Shown piece by piece: positions 46,412 to 58,659 of a stretch of 64,000 bases of DNA. The stretch is taken from positions 54,516,337 through 54,580,336 of the forward strand of contig JAKSZU010000002.1 of the NCBI GenBank assembly GCA_026018925.1. Reading direction: 5' to 3'. This DNA is from Tupaia tana. Its lineage: Eukaryota; Chordata; Mammalia; Scandentia; Tupaiidae. The notes beneath the pieces are model-generated. The model ran no database searches, was not told where the DNA came from, and saw nothing but the letters and a program-made list of their open reading frames with translations. Position numbers and translations under genes: made by a program. Numbering within the stretch: the first letter of the stretch is position 1; each line of letters opens with the position of its first letter.

Positions 46412-46850
46412 CTTTTTTTTTAATTTAAATTTATTTGTTTATGTTTATTCACTGTACATCATTACAGCATACAAAATGAGATTTTCCATCCAGAGTACAC
46501 TGTATACTGTCTCAATCAAGCACATCAACATACATGTTATTGTCAACAAATAATTTTCCATTTCTTGTTTCCTGTATGTTTTGCTTCCCCCCCCCCCATC
46601 CTTGATTCCCTATCTCTTACCCTCTGCCATCTCTCACTCTCTTCCCACACTGTTTCTGGTATCTATGTTTACTTTCTATACTGTTCCCCCCCCCCATTTT
46701 TATTGAATTACCAAAGATCTTAATTAATCTAAATATTTTCATAGCAAACACAGCTGATATATACATTTCCATGAACACAATTCTAACTTTAGGCATCCTA
46801 TAAAGTAGCACCTAGCTGGGGCTCTATATCTTACTGCGGTTATCGAATGG
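46412..46850 (-). mobile_element. L1 3' end fragment, antisense
   Basis: A poly(T) end is followed by TTCACTGTACATCATTACAG, CATACAAAATGAGATTTTCC, a poly(C) run and CTATCTCTTACCCTCTGCCA, CTGTTTCTGGTATCTATG. The same order is found in the adjoining 3' UTR at 46,870-47,160. It is truncated at its 5' side. Confidence 0.68.
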
Positions 46851-47422
46851 ATTTTTTTTTTTCTGAAACTTTTTTTTTTTTTTGTAACTTAATTTACATT
46901 CTTTCCCTAAGCATCATCACAGCATACAAAATGTGATATCCCATCCAGGATATACTGCATAGTGACTTAATCATGCATATTATTATCAAAAATTTTCCAT
47001 TTATACTTCCTAGAATTTTTTACCCCTCTTTCTGATCCTCTGTCGTTTCCCACCCTCTTCTCCCACTGTCTCTGGTGTCTACAATTGTCTTCCATTCCTT
47101 TTCCACCCACATTGTATTGATCACACAATTTCTTAAATAATCTAACTACTTTCAATGGTAAGTTCATATGGTACTATTAAGAAAACCAGTTTTAACTTAA
47201 ATCATAGAAATGCTAAGGAACTTTGCTTAAAGCCAGGAAACAGGTTAGGATTCTGTTCAAATGGTAGGTGCATGAACCTATCAGTCTCATGTACTTTATC
47301 TTCTGTTCTGGTTCCATTTTTCCTATTAAATTCTGGGATATAATATTCAACTCCAGACTTGTCCCTCTGATTAAGCTGGCCACTTTCTTAGTTTTTGAAC
47401 TCTTCTTTCCATGTGCCTGTAT

Positions 47423-48416
47423 TTAATTTTCCTGATATAGCACACCCTTGAGAACTTCTTGGAGATCTGGTCTGGTGCTGGTAAATTCTTTCAGGTTTTG
47501 TTTATCTGAGAATGTTCTTGTCTTTTCTTCCCACCTGAAAGATAATCTTGCCGGGTACAGTATTCTCAGCTGAAATTGCTTTTCTCTTAACACTTTGAAT
47601 ATATTTTCCCATTCTTTCCTCACTCGCATCGTTTCCGATGAGAGGTCTGCTGTTATCCTGATGGGATGTCCTTTGTAGGTAACTTGCTGTTTCTCTCTTG
47701 CCAATCTTAGTATCTTGTCTTTGTCTGTGGTTTTGGTCAACCTGGCTATAATGTGTCTTGGAGAAGATCTTCTTGGGTTGATTCTATTTAGGGTCCTTTG
47801 TATTTCTTGGGACTGGATCTTTGAATGTCTCTCTAGGTTTGGGAAGTTTTCTTGCAGGATTTCATGAAATAGATTATCAATGCCTTTATGGGTCTCTTCG
47901 CCTTCTGGAATGCCAATTATCCGGATGTTTGGATGTCTGATGGTATCTAGTACTTCTTGTATATTCTCAAATTTTTGTGCCATTTTCTCAGTCTTCATGG
48001 TGGATTTTTCTAGGCCAGCAATTTTCTCTTCTACGTCTGAGATTCTATTTTCTGTATGATCTTACGTGCTTTTAATACTTTCAAGGGAGATTTTGACTTC
48101 CTGTATTATAGACTTCATTTCTAACAGTTCTGTTTGACTCTTTTGTAAAGCATGTAATTCCTCTTTTAGATCTTGCAAGGACTTCCTCACCTCCTGGAAC
48201 TCGTCAACTTCTTTCTCCTTTCTCTTTAGCAGTTCATTTTCTCCTTCTCTTCCATCTCAGTTAGCTTCGCCATTATGAATAAATTCTTTATCAGACATTT
48301 CCATGATTTGCTTTGAACTGCTTGTGGATAAAGAGGAGTTATTTTTTCTCCCTTGGAGGAGAGGTATTTTCTTGCTTTCTGATATTTCTTGTGGTCCTGT
48401 GGTGATTTCTTGTCAT
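47423..48416 (-). pseudogene. L1/HAL1 ORF1 (RNA-binding protein), frameshifted
   Basis: The reading frame from the CAT at 48,414-48,416 begins MTRNHHRTTRNIRKQENT and soon hits a stop (frameshift in an A/T run near 48,340). The downstream 191 codons (47,423-47,998) are open and carry classic ORF1p landmarks: RIIGIPEGEE, ENFPNLERHSK, RHIIARL, AREKQQVTYKG, RILYPARLSF and FSDKQ. This covers the RRM and the C-terminal domain, which normally bind L1 RNA as a trimer. Full length would be about 331 residues, usual for L1 ORF1p. The coiled-coil part is damaged. Confidence 0.82.
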
Positions 48417-48794
48417 CTGATGGATGGTGTGTTTCTTTCGAATTCTTGAAGTTCAATCTGAGTGTTCAGGAGCAAGCAGAAAGAGGTGATCTGGAATCTC
48501 TTTGCCGTTCTGTTGTGATCGCTGGTGCAGCAGATTCAGTAGATATTGAGGAATATGTTAACCCTAATAGCATTTGGATGTTTAGCTACAGTGCCCTTAG
48601 ATCCATCTAGAAACACATTAAATGGATATTGAAGAGTGGAGAGACAAGAAAAAAGAACATGAAAAAAAGAGAAAGAAACAACAAAGAGGAAAAAAAGACA
48701 AAAAAACAAAAAAAATTGTAATTATTGTTTTTCCTTAAAAAACAACAACACCACAACAAAAAATTAAAAAAAAAAAAAAAACAAAATAGAAAAC

Positions 48795-48820
48795 TGCGCA
48801 GCATGCTAGCGTGCCACGCG
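48795..48820. repeat. decayed copy of the CpG palindrome
   Basis: Same position relative to ORF1 and monomers as 11,386-11,411. GCTAGC at the centre is intact. Four pairs are broken, and the differing bases are C-to-T or G-to-A changes at CpG positions, as expected from methylated-C decay. Confidence 0.78.
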
Positions 48821-49280
48821 AAATGACTAGATTGCAGGAGCCATGAGGAATCCTCTTCTGAAGGAAAGCCTCAACTCTCCTGCCTGGGTGGAAGGACCAG
48901 AGGGGATTATTAACAAAACAAAAGGTAGAGCTGAGAGCAAGAGAAAAACTTTACCTTTAAAAAAATCATAAAAAGGAAAAATTACAAAAAAATGAGAAGA
49001 CAGGAGCAGAGAGAGACAGAGACCTCAGAGACACAGAGGCAGAGATAGAAGGCCAGAGGGGCTCCCTACCACACTAGCTTTGTTTGCTGGAAGCTGAATT
49101 ATGAGTAGAAAATCTTCATTTCTCCTGTCCCCTGAAATGACTAGATCGCAGGAGCCATGAGGAATACTCTTCTGAAGGAAGGCCTCAACTATCCTACCTG
49201 CGCAGAAGGACCCAAGAGAACTTTCTTATCCCCATGGGCCAGGATGTGCTTGCTGGGCTTCTGTTTTTAAGACACATACT

Positions 49281-50344
49281 TACCTTATTTTCCATTTCCC
49301 AAAGACATCATTGTATCCCAAGTTTGTTTTTCATTTGGCAATCTCTGTTTTTTCTTCTCTCTTTCTTCATTTGTCACTAATGAAAATGTAGGGACCTCTT
49401 TAGAGTGATCAAACAATAGTCTACTAGTTTCTGACTGTGAATAATCCGATGTGAACTCAATTTCCGAGCCGCTAAGTCTCTTTCCATTGCCTTGAGGAAG
49501 AGAGCCCATTGGGGTAGTTCTTCCATTCTGAATGTGACATTGGAGTATTATTTTTTCATACTACACTATACAGGGATGTGGATTCTTGTCCCTGAACTTC
49601 TGACTACCCTTTTCTTTTAGTATAGTAAAACAATGCCACACAGAAATGGCTATCTTCAGGATTTGGAATGCATATGAACTTATCATATATGGTTTCTCAC
49701 ACAAATGGTGGCTGATCTTGGTCTTTGAATCTGCCTATCCATGTACTGTTCCTGTGATGTGTCACAACACACTGCAAATTATTTTTTTCTTGTCTCTGAC
49801 ACAGTCCTACATGTGAAGTTCTCAAGTTTATGGTTTCACTTAGTCTCTGACAGAACATCCAAAGCCTGCTTAATCTGGATCTTGATTTGGCTAAGTCTGA
49901 GAGACCCCTTTTGCTCATAGAGCTGCATAGAAAGCTCTAACAAACTAGATCAGATCAGAAATTGATTTCTTCCCACCATTCAAAAATCTACAGAAACCAG
50001 GTAATCTGGGATATGATAAAACAGTTAGCTACTCAAAATCCCAATGACCCCAGTTTGTGATTTTATAGAGAAGTTTTTATAGATTTGCTACTTTTAGTAA
50101 ACTTACATACCACTGACACAGTTTGGTTCTCTGGGCAGTCTAATAATTCTGACAGTACTCCCCCAAAGTTGTAACCCCCATTTCAATATTGTCCCTATAG
50201 TAATTTGAATTTCCACTGTTACTACAATGATGATTATGATGGGAGCTTTCTTAACCCTCATTCCTTTATTCAATTACCCAACCAGTTTGATGGTCATGTT
50301 GAAAATATAATCTTGGGAAGTTTGATCATTTTAGTGTATTAGTT
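49281..50344. other. no gene seen
   Basis: Two minus-strand frames of about 74 codons (49,285-49,509; 49,697-49,918) have no recognisable domain or splice context. Confidence 0.4.
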
Positions 50345-50490
50345 CTAGATCCTGCTTTCCCAGACCCACTGCAGATCAGTTGAATCAATATCTTTGAGGA
50401 TGAGAATTTGATATTCTTATTTTTTAAAAGTTTCTCAGGTGATTCCAAGGTGTAACTAAATTTAAGAGCACCTATTTTAATTCAGAGTTC
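50345..50490 (+). mobile_element. MER5-type MITE remnant
   Basis: CTGCTTTCCCAGACCCACTG, ATTTTTTAAAAGTTTCTCAG GTGATTCCAAGG follow the right half of a MER5A-like hAT-Charlie MITE. The ends are eroded. Confidence 0.55.
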
Positions 50491-50657
50491 TGTAGAATGA
50501 GGAAATCTAGGTTTGAAATCCTCATTAATTGTTTCCTCCCACATATACATACTCAACTCTCACATACATAAATCTGGGACTGACTGGCTAAAATTATATT
50601 TAAAGAAGAAAAACACTATAAATCCAAAGTATGTTTATCACTTCAACTGATTTTCTT

Positions 50658-50815
50658 CAAAGGGTTGCGCTGGATTCCCACATGGCTGACCACGCTTTGA
50701 GTCCTGGACCTGGTGGCTTGCTTTCTCACTTTACCTTTCTCTCTGTCTCTGTCTCTCTCTCTAGTCAAATTAAAAAATAATAATAACAAATGAAATAAAA
50801 TAAATAACTAAATAT
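50658..50815 (+). mobile_element. internally deleted SINE
   Basis: The head GGATTCCCACATGGCTGACC, GAGTCCTGGACC, GGTGGCTT runs straight into CTTTCTCACTTTACCTTTCT, TCTGTCTCTG and an (A/T)-rich tail. The central body is missing. Confidence 0.65.
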
Positions 50816-50984
50816 CTAAAAACGAAAATAAATAATGTTTTATTTTTTTGTGTAGTACAAATTTTTGTGGAGAATTTTTGGTAAAAAGAACTCTCCATTT
50901 GTATATAGGTTTCTGTTGCATCTACATCCCACAGAGATTTTTTTCAAGTTTTAATTTATTTATTTCTTCTAGGAGTGGGAGAAA

Positions 50985-50989
50985 CAGAA

Positions 50990-51022
<33 letters not shown>

Positions 51023-51024
51023 AC
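50985..51024. repeat. (GA)n tract
   Basis: GA-rich simple repeat. Flanking TTTATTTATTTCTTCTAGGA suggests it may derive from an old antisense SINE tail. Confidence 0.7.
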
Positions 51025-51295
51025 CCCCTACACACCACTGTCTGACCTCTTTCACAGTTTTGAGGAATCTGTATGTGTCCCTGAGTATTTTCCAGTATTT
51101 ACTGGAACGAATACCTTTCATTTAAAAAACAGTTAAGTCCTTTTGACTAAGCCCTCTCTGAAGAGTAGAAATTAAAGGAGACTCATACCTTCCTGAGGCT
51201 TCAAAGGCTTTGCTGATGAGGACTATGAAAAGACAAGAGTAAAATCAAATTATATATTAAAGTGATAGAGAAAAGCAGTATAGTATTTTAATGGT

Positions 51296-51558
51296 GAGAC
51301 TAGCAGGTGGTACAGTGGTCAAGGTACTGAACTCCAACATGGTTGACTATAGTTCAAGTTATGGACCTGGCACCTTGAAATCACTCCAGGTGCCTGTGTA
51401 CGCATGTCTCAAAGCCTGAGGAGAATAGAGAAGGGATTGTGGGATGGCTATCCCCCTTGGGGGGGGGGGGCGACTTCTTATTTTCTCTCTCTCCAGAGAG
51501 TGCATGCACTCTAGTAAAAATAACTTTAAAAATAAAATGAAATAAAATTTAAAAAAGA
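51296..51558 (+). mobile_element. tRNA-derived SINE, diverged
   Basis: GAGACTAGCAGGTGGTACAG TGGTCAAGG, a head with TAGTTCAAGTTATGG, GAGAAGGGATTGTGGG, poly(G), and TGCATGCACTCTAGTAAAAA, followed by an A-rich tail. TTAATGGT flanks repeat. Confidence 0.78.
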
Positions 51559-51912
51559 TCTTAATGGTTTCGAGGTGAATATCTTTATATCCAAAGAACA
51601 AATTGCTAATACTCTCATTAATTTAATATTGTCAGACTTAGCTGGAAAAGTGCATACAGCACATCAAGTTAACTTTTAATTCCAGATAAACAATGACTAT
51701 TTCTTAGGGTAAGTATGTCCTAGGAAATATTTGGGACATACTTACACTAAAACTTTATCTGTTATTTATATAAAATTAAAATAATTGATAATGCTGTATT
51801 TTATCTGGCAACCGTAAATTTTAGGTAGGTTATTAAAACTTAGTTCGGAAAAATTTGTTTAACTCTTTTTCCCTAGGTTGTCCTCTTAGAAATTAAGACC
51901 TGTCTTCTAGCT

Positions 51913-52065
51913 CAGTGATTTTCAAATGTGTTGTCTGGGAACTTACCTGAAATGCAACTTCCTGGGTTCTACTTCGGATCTAGTGAAAAACCTTTGATTC
52001 AGCAAATTTCGCTTTAACAAACCCTCCAGGTGTTCCTGATACATGTGTGAATTTGAGAATCATTA
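51913..52065. mobile_element. MER5A-like hAT MITE with 8-bp duplication
   Basis: The element begins CAGTGATTTTCAAATGTG and ends GAATTTGAGAATCATTA, imperfect inverted ends. Internal CTTCCTGGGTTCTACTTC and CCCTCCAGGTGTTCCTGAT match MER5A order. Flanks are TTCTAGCT and ATCTAGCT, an 8-bp hAT duplication with one change. Confidence 0.78.
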
Positions 52066-52073
52066 ATCTAGCT

Positions 52074-53340
52074 CACCCCAGTTCTATCAGTTCTATTAAC
52101 TTCTACAAATCTGCATACCCATAGAATTCAAGTTAAGATAAAATAGCATGAGTGTAGAATTCTAACAATATGACCTATTAAAGAAATACTTTCAATGTTT
52201 GACCAAATATGTGATATTTTACAAATTCAACTAATTAAATGTTCTATGTTTTTAGAGCACTCACTACAAAATTGGCACTCAGAATAGAGTTACTTTGTTC
52301 TGACCATCGTCATTCTATATTAATATAATTCACTTTTTCTGAAAAATAGTACGAAAATATCTAGCCCATGAACTTGCTTCCAACAGGCAATCCTCAATAG
52401 TGAATTGTAGTAAAAAGTATTTGATTCTAATACATGCTTTTCCCAAATAACAAGGCCCTCTAACTTCCTGCCTGTTAGTACTTGAGTTCCAAGAAGCACC
52501 ACAGTCAGCCTCAGATTATTATTTCATTTTCACAAGGAAAGAATGAATAATTGAAAATATATATGAGAGCTTAAATAAGATGTTGACTTTAATAGAATGA
52601 GTTTTTCATAAACACATACCAAATGATATTACATGGAACTGGTTTTATTTTGTTGTGTTCAATTCTTATTGCAAAACAAGTACTCCAGGAAGTTCAAAGA
52701 CTGACTACACATCATGATGAGTCAGGGGAGAATGTGATTTGGGTCATTGGTTGAACTGCATTCTATAAAAACAGATCTCTCTTTGTGAAGACAATCAGTT
52801 AATTAGAGGCACGGTTTCAACTACAAACCAGGCCCAGAAATAGAATGTTCTGAATCAGACCAAATGACAGCTTCCTTTTGGAAAAGATCAAGACTTTGAG
52901 AACTTGCTCTACTACAGTTTAGATGACAAGAAAGGCAAGTTTCTAAATTTGTATCTCTATGTAGCTCCATCTATAAAAATGAGTAGAATAATATATTTAC
53001 TCCCTACTTTAGAAACAAATTGTTACAATAAATGAGATGGTTGCAGAAAGATGTTGGTTGCTGTTGCAGTGTTTATGGTAGAGAGTGAAATATTGGAAGA
53101 CATAAAAGCAGTGAAAGTACTTAACAAGAGTAAGACAGTGTGAAATGGGGGGCTGAAGAGAAGAGGATAGAGAAAGATAGCAAGAGAACAGAGAGGCAGG
53201 ACGTTAGTGGGAAACAGATATGGCTTATTACCTGTTGATGATGACATGTATGGTATTATCAACTGGATTGGTCTGAGAAGTATTTCATGATGGGTAAAGT
53301 CTTTTTACAAGCAAAATGAGAAATAGTGATTGACTGTTTA
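52074..53340. other. no gene seen
   Basis: Unique-looking DNA without a recognisable element. Confidence 0.4.
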
Positions 53341-53560
53341 AAAAAATAATTGGAATAATAATAATAATGATTAGGAAAAACAATGAAAATATATTGAACG
53401 ATGAAGTGGGGAGATTAATGTCTCTCTATTGACTGACATGCATGGCATTCCCTTTTGAAAAAGCAATGTAATACACTGTAAAGTTATATGCAATCCAATG
53501 TAATATAAACAAGACTATGATGATAATAAAAATAAATAAATAAATAATTAAAGAAAAAAG
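53341..53560 (+). mobile_element. solo copy of the composite element's 3' terminus
   Basis: AATAATAATAATAATGATTA, GGGGAGATTAATGTCTCT, GACATGCATGGCATTCCC and AAGCAATGTAATACACTGTA match 9,061-9,240 in reverse, ending in an (AAAT)n tail. Only the 3' terminal part is present, as expected of a 5'-truncated retroinsertion. I found no clear target duplication. Confidence 0.75.
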
Positions 53561-55802
53561 ATCTGACACTAACATAAGATCTGTTCTTGGGTAAAATATG
53601 AATACAGAGTAATTAGTCCAAACTTTGTGATATTGACAGACTAGTAGGCTCTGGTATGTAGAACTTCTAGGATATTCAGACTTCCCAACCAGAACCAGGC
53701 CCACCAAATGAGGGCTGGAATGGATGAAAGAAGGGTTGAATAGGCAATGGTGTCAACATTAGACATTTTTATTGTCCTTTCTGAAAGACAGTTCATCAGC
53801 TCTACTCTATCTACTCTATCTACTCTATCTCCTTCTCTATACAGGTTAATGCTGTCAACCAGGTGCCATGGCATTCTTTGGATAGTGCTATCCCAAATGA
53901 CAAAGCCATTCCTTGGTGATAGAATGACCAGTTGAGCCCTCCCTACAAAAAATAAAAACATCAGGATTATCTTCTAATTTTTCGTTATTTGCTTTAAATG
54001 TATATTTAGAGTTAACAGGATTTACCCTTTTCCCAGATTTGATTCTTCAATTCATAATTACTTTCACTTTACAAAATAGTTTCCTGACCTAAGTGAACAT
54101 TATACCACATATCTTTTTACCATTCTGGAATCTAAGACAAGGGAGGGGTTACTGCTTTCAAATGTGCAATGTCTTTACATAACGTAAATGTCAGAGATGG
54201 AGCAATTCAACATCAAATCAAAGAAATCCTTTCTCTGTATACACACCTGAGCTTTTTTCCAAGTTGCATTCTTGGAATAAATGTAACTTTAAATAAATAA
54301 TGTGTTTATGGTTCAAAAATAATTAAAATTAGAAATGTGAGCTAACATAGTTTCTTGAGTAATACCTAAGACTATAGATTTTGGAGAGGTGCCTGCAACT
54401 AGATTAGAGATGATCAGTGAAGATAAGAGGTTAGTATCATTATAAGAAAAAACACAAAAATGCATAGTCATACCTTGAAGTTTTGAAGTTCGTTTCAGAT
54501 TTCATAAAGATGAAAATCAGTTAAGTCCAAATATCAAAGTAGAGGATTAAAGCAATCTGGTTATTTTAAGAAAAGGGTTTAATTACAAAGCCATTCTTAT
54601 AAATTTGGCTTTTCATTTACTTATTTTTGCCAATTCTTTCACCATTCAAGTATATATTTCATGTTGAGAAAACATAACCTCTAATCTCTATTCTCTAAAG
54701 AGTTTTGCTAATCTCTCATTCAAAGGCTATAGGAAAGAAAATAAAAGTAATGTTTATTTGAGTCTAACATGGGCAGGTAATTTTAGAACCTTTTATTTAA
54801 TGTAAAGGTTTTATGTAACATCATTATTAGTTCTGAGAATGAAAGCAGACACTGATTTCTGCACTTAAATATGAATATGATTAGCCTTTGTGCTAGTTAT
54901 ATTTTCTTTGCTGAAACTAAATTAATGCATTATATATTCTATTATCTTAGGGTTTTTTTTTTTTTTTTTAATGTGTGTGTGTGTATGTGTTAGGACATAT
55001 GCTGTGATTTTTAAAAATGTACCCAGTGGTTAATGATATGCTTTTAAAACAGACATTTAGATCTTATTTTGTAATGAGGCACACACGTGGTGTCCATCTA
55101 TCCCTGCTCTGTGGACATCAGAGGATGCCCAGCCACAGGCAGTTACAAGTCTGGAAGAACCTTATGAAACTTCTGGTGAAAACTTGCCTTAAATAAAAGA
55201 ACCTATGTCCCTGGATTTCAACTTTCTTTCAAATTGAGAATTTTTTAGGATTCATATGAGAACTTGTTCTACTACAGTTTAGTAATAAATTGATATTTAT
55301 AAATTTTAATAAATTTATACTAACTTTTCAAAAGTATCAGAGGATTCTTGAAATTCCTCTAGTCTACATCCCCATAGAGACTTCAGTAACCATTTGGGTT
55401 TATCAGATTTATTTTGCATGCTGGTTTTGTCCGTTTTGACTAAGGTTAAACACTAACATTGAAACATTTTCTGTGCCTTACTATTTATTTTGCATTTTGA
55501 GGGGAAGATGACATGAGCATGACTCTAATGCCTGCCTCAAAATGTTTCATAATTGAAAATAGTGTGACTTCAATAGTGTGACAAGTAATTCTTAAAAGGT
55601 TTCATGCTCTGAGATTATAAAAACACATTTAATTTAGATTGGGTATTTATGGGATTTAGTTAACCCAACCCAACACAAAGAGAGTCACCAATTATCACAG
55701 GAAAGGTTCATTTGATTACAAGTTACAGTAATTTTCATGAGCTACCTTAAAAAAATGGAAATTATTATGAGGATATTAAACTGCATCTTAAAGAGCTCAT
55801 CT
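53561..55802. other. no gene seen; short (TCTATCTAC)n at about 53,802-53,832
   Basis: A small tandem repeat (CTACTCTAT type, about three units) lies near 53,805-53,830. The remainder has no recognisable feature, and the poly(T) at 54,953-54,969 is isolated. Confidence 0.4.
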
Positions 55803-56064
55803 TAGAACCAGGCTTGTGGTCTGATGGTTAAGGGAGTTGGATTTCACATTGCCAATCATAGCTCTAATCTTGGTTGGCAGCTTGAAAAATACACTGGGCA
55901 CACGTACATGCCTGGTTTCATATCCAGATAAGATGGAAAAATTAAGAAGGGATAGCAGCATGACCATGCCTCGTTGTGGAAAGTGCTTTCTCCGGCTCCC
56001 TTTCTGTCTCTGGTGAGTGGTAATACCTGCTAGGAAAAAAAAAAGAAAAAAAAAACAAAAAACA
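55803..56064 (+). mobile_element. tRNA-derived SINE, second subfamily, diverged
   Basis: GAACCAGGCTTGTGGTCTGA TGGTTAAGGGAGTTGG, a decayed B box (GCTCTAATCTTGG), TACACTGGGCACACGTACAT and an A-rich tail. CpGs are mostly lost. Confidence 0.72.
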
Positions 56065-57479
56065 CCAGCTTGTAGGCAGGAAGTGCTGTCCAGTCTTAGG
56101 AAAGACAGAAACTGGAAATTAATTGGGCTGTCCACATCCAGTGCTGGCTCTTAACACTTTTGCTACGACTACATGGTCCCTGCCTTTGTTTTTCTCCATA
56201 AAACTGGTTCCTTCTCCATTTTTTTCCTGCAAAATGACTCTCTGCTTTGTGTGTATGTCCATAATCAGCCACATCTAATTTTACATCTCTGCAACTCATT
56301 AAAATGTTACTTTCACATGTTAAAAATTATTAGGTGTGGAAAGAATGCATTAATACAGATACTTTTAAATCAGAGCTCCATGGTAGGTTTTATTATTCAT
56401 TAAGAAAAGAAGTTTTTAAGTTTAGAGAAGGTGAAATTTGTGATGAATATGTTAGAACTATGGTGGATGTGATGAAATTAGTCATGTGCTTTCAGATAAA
56501 TGTGAAGGTTAAATGAATATATTGACTCAAATTTGTTGTTGTAAAGCCAGAAGTGAGCAGTAAAAATTCTGATAAATATAAAAATATTTTAAATATGAAT
56601 GCTTATCAACTGGTAACAGAATGAACATACTTTATTTTGTTTGGGGATAATCTCAAATTCTAACATAAATTCATTTAAACTTAAGTGTAAATTTAAAATA
56701 CATTATGAGCACTGGGAAAAACTAGGATTTTTCTTAGAGAAATAAAAGTGCAGACAGTCAAACCTTTTCATTAGTAATGTACAATATAATTAATATGAAA
56801 ATGTAAAACTGTAGTAGCCTCATTTGTATAACATAACTTTGACTAGGCTATAAATCCAATGAAAACTGGAAAAATAACGTCTACCTTGTCATGGGCTTCT
56901 TTTTTGGGGGGAGAGTTGGCTATTGGTCATTAAAAAATAGGATAATTTAGAAAAGTGATTATTTAAAATTGCAACTTGATATATATTTAAAAGACATATT
57001 GGTAAAACACTTATAACAACTTCTAGAGAATAAATGTTGAAAAAGGTGATATGGAGGTTTATAAGATAACACAGATTGTGATAGCAATACAATATTAGTC
57101 ACAAATAAAGCAGTATTTATCAATTTCTGTGCCATAAACTTACTGTAAACTAATAGATCCACTCACATCGTGAACAGCCTTCTAGATATTTTTTCTCAAA
57201 TTCCAGCTGAATATAAGGATATAACTGAAACATGTTGTTTTTCCACATCTGGCAATTCATTCAACTGAAGAAGTAAGTTTTACACTCCTATGCAAGTTTA
57301 TGATGAACAGCGTAGAACAAAGGTTGAGAGTGATGTAAGTCCTCTGGAAAGACAGTACTCTAGATATGTTATGTGTTTCATACACACTTGTCATATGCAC
57401 ACACAGTAGCTCCCAAAGCTTCAAATAATCAGCAATGCTATTTCAAGTTCAGGCTACTTGCTGCCAGCTCTCCCTCTAA
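56065..57479. other. no gene seen
   Basis: AT-rich sequence without a recognisable element. Confidence 0.4.
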
Positions 57480-57670
57480 CTTACATTCTATACTAAGTAT
57501 CCATAGTCTGATTTGCTACTAATAAAACAATTACTACTTATTTAGCCATTAGCATGCCATAGTTACCACTCTAAATACTTTATAGCTATTAATTTAATCT
57601 TCATAGCAACCCTTTAAAATAGGTATTAGTATCCCTCATTTACAGGTAAGGAGATGCAGACACATAGGGT
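57480..57670 (-). mobile_element. MIR-like repeat, antisense
   Basis: CCACTCTAAATACTTTATAG CTATTAATTTAATC, TCATAGCAACCCTTTAAAAT AGGTATTAG, CATTTACAGGTAAGGAGATG follow the reverse MIR core. Confidence 0.7.
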
Positions 57671-58099
57671 TTGTTATTTATAGGTACAGTGTCTTTTTTA
57701 GTATGAACATGGAGAAAAAATATAAAATACAGACAAGGAGATGGTAGAGAGGTAAATATAGACATAAATATAGCTCTACATTTTATTATAGTTAGTAAAT
57801 AGCGAAGACTTAGGGTTCTGCCTTTCATGTTTTTTTAAAAGAGTAATTAACAAAGTCCACAAATCAGCAGTCTGAAAGAGTCAAACAGTAGCAGAAATCA
57901 ACACTTAGCTTGTAGGTGCAGCAGAATATAAATAAAATGCCTTTCCCCCTCCTCTCTTGTGGCTCTCCTGATGAAGCTTATGCATTTAACTTTCATGATG
58001 TTTCACTCATTCTTTGTTGCCACAGCAACTAAGAATTCCATTGCACTGCTCTTACAGGTATCTTACAAATGCAGGTTTTTTGTTTGCTTGTTTTATTTT

Positions 58100-58131
<32 letters not shown>

Positions 58132-58184
58132 TCTTTAATTTTTAAGGAAGGCAATGAATCACACTTTTACAAACAAAGGTGGCT
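57671..58184. other. no gene seen; (AT)n at 58,103-58,132
   Basis: Only an (AT)n microsatellite stands out. Confidence 0.45.
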
Positions 58185-58456
58185 GGGACTACCAGTTATT
58201 GTAATGGCTATGTCGCTAGACTCCCATGTAATCGACCGTGGTTCGAGTCCCGGACCCGGCGGCTTAAACTCACCCTGGGCATGTGTGCATGCATGCCCAA
58301 GATCCCGAGAAGAGAATGGAGGAGAAGGGATTGTGGCGTGGCCATCCCCCCTGGGGGGTGGTTTCTCGCTTTCTGTCTCTCTGTCTCTCTCTCTTTCTGG
58401 AGAGTGCACACACCCTATAACAAAAAGCTCTCAAAAAACAAAAACAAAACAAAACA
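58185..58456 (+). mobile_element. tRNA-derived SINE with intact B box
   Basis: Head GGGACTACCAGTTATTGTAA with GGTTCGAGTCCCGG, an exact match to the Pol III B-box consensus. The body (CCTGGGCATGTGTGCATGCA, GGAGGAGAAGGGATTGTGGC) and the TCTGTCTCTC block are complete, ending CCCTATAACAAAAAGC plus an (AAAAC)n tail. Flanks share AAGGTGG. It is one of the least diverged copies. Confidence 0.9.
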
Positions 58457-58659
58457 TAAGGTGGTTAATATGGTTACCTACCATTCTTAAGTTTCTTAAA
58501 ACTCAATGAATAAATTTAATGTTTTCTTGGCACTATTTATTCATCTTAAACATCATGTTCTACATAATATTGGAAATAAAAAATGTTCTACATAATATTG
58601 AAAGTGGAAGAATACCAGAATTTTATTAACCTAGCTTCAGGCTATCTATAATAGACCCC

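Larger units (their letters stand above)
46855..49280 (-). mobile_element. half-L1 (HAL1-like) element: 5' UTR, ORF1, 3' UTR, no ORF2
   Basis: In its own orientation: a 5' UTR with two long monomers (about 313 bp apart; ATGACTAGATNGCAGGAGCC at 49,137 and 48,824), a decayed palindrome (48,820-48,795), an A-rich leader, ORF1 (48,416 to 47,423), then directly a 3' UTR and A tail (poly(T) at about 46,870). ORF2 would need about 3.8 kb and is absent. Half-L1 elements known from mammals have this same plan and are mobilised by L1. It is older than the composite (CpGs decayed, ORF1 frameshifted). Confidence 0.72.

Noticed and set aside
58185..58260. tRNA gene, because of the intact B box
   Set aside because: The sequence does not fold into a complete tRNA cloverleaf in my reading and continues into the SINE body. 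The same head occurs about 25 times in the window.
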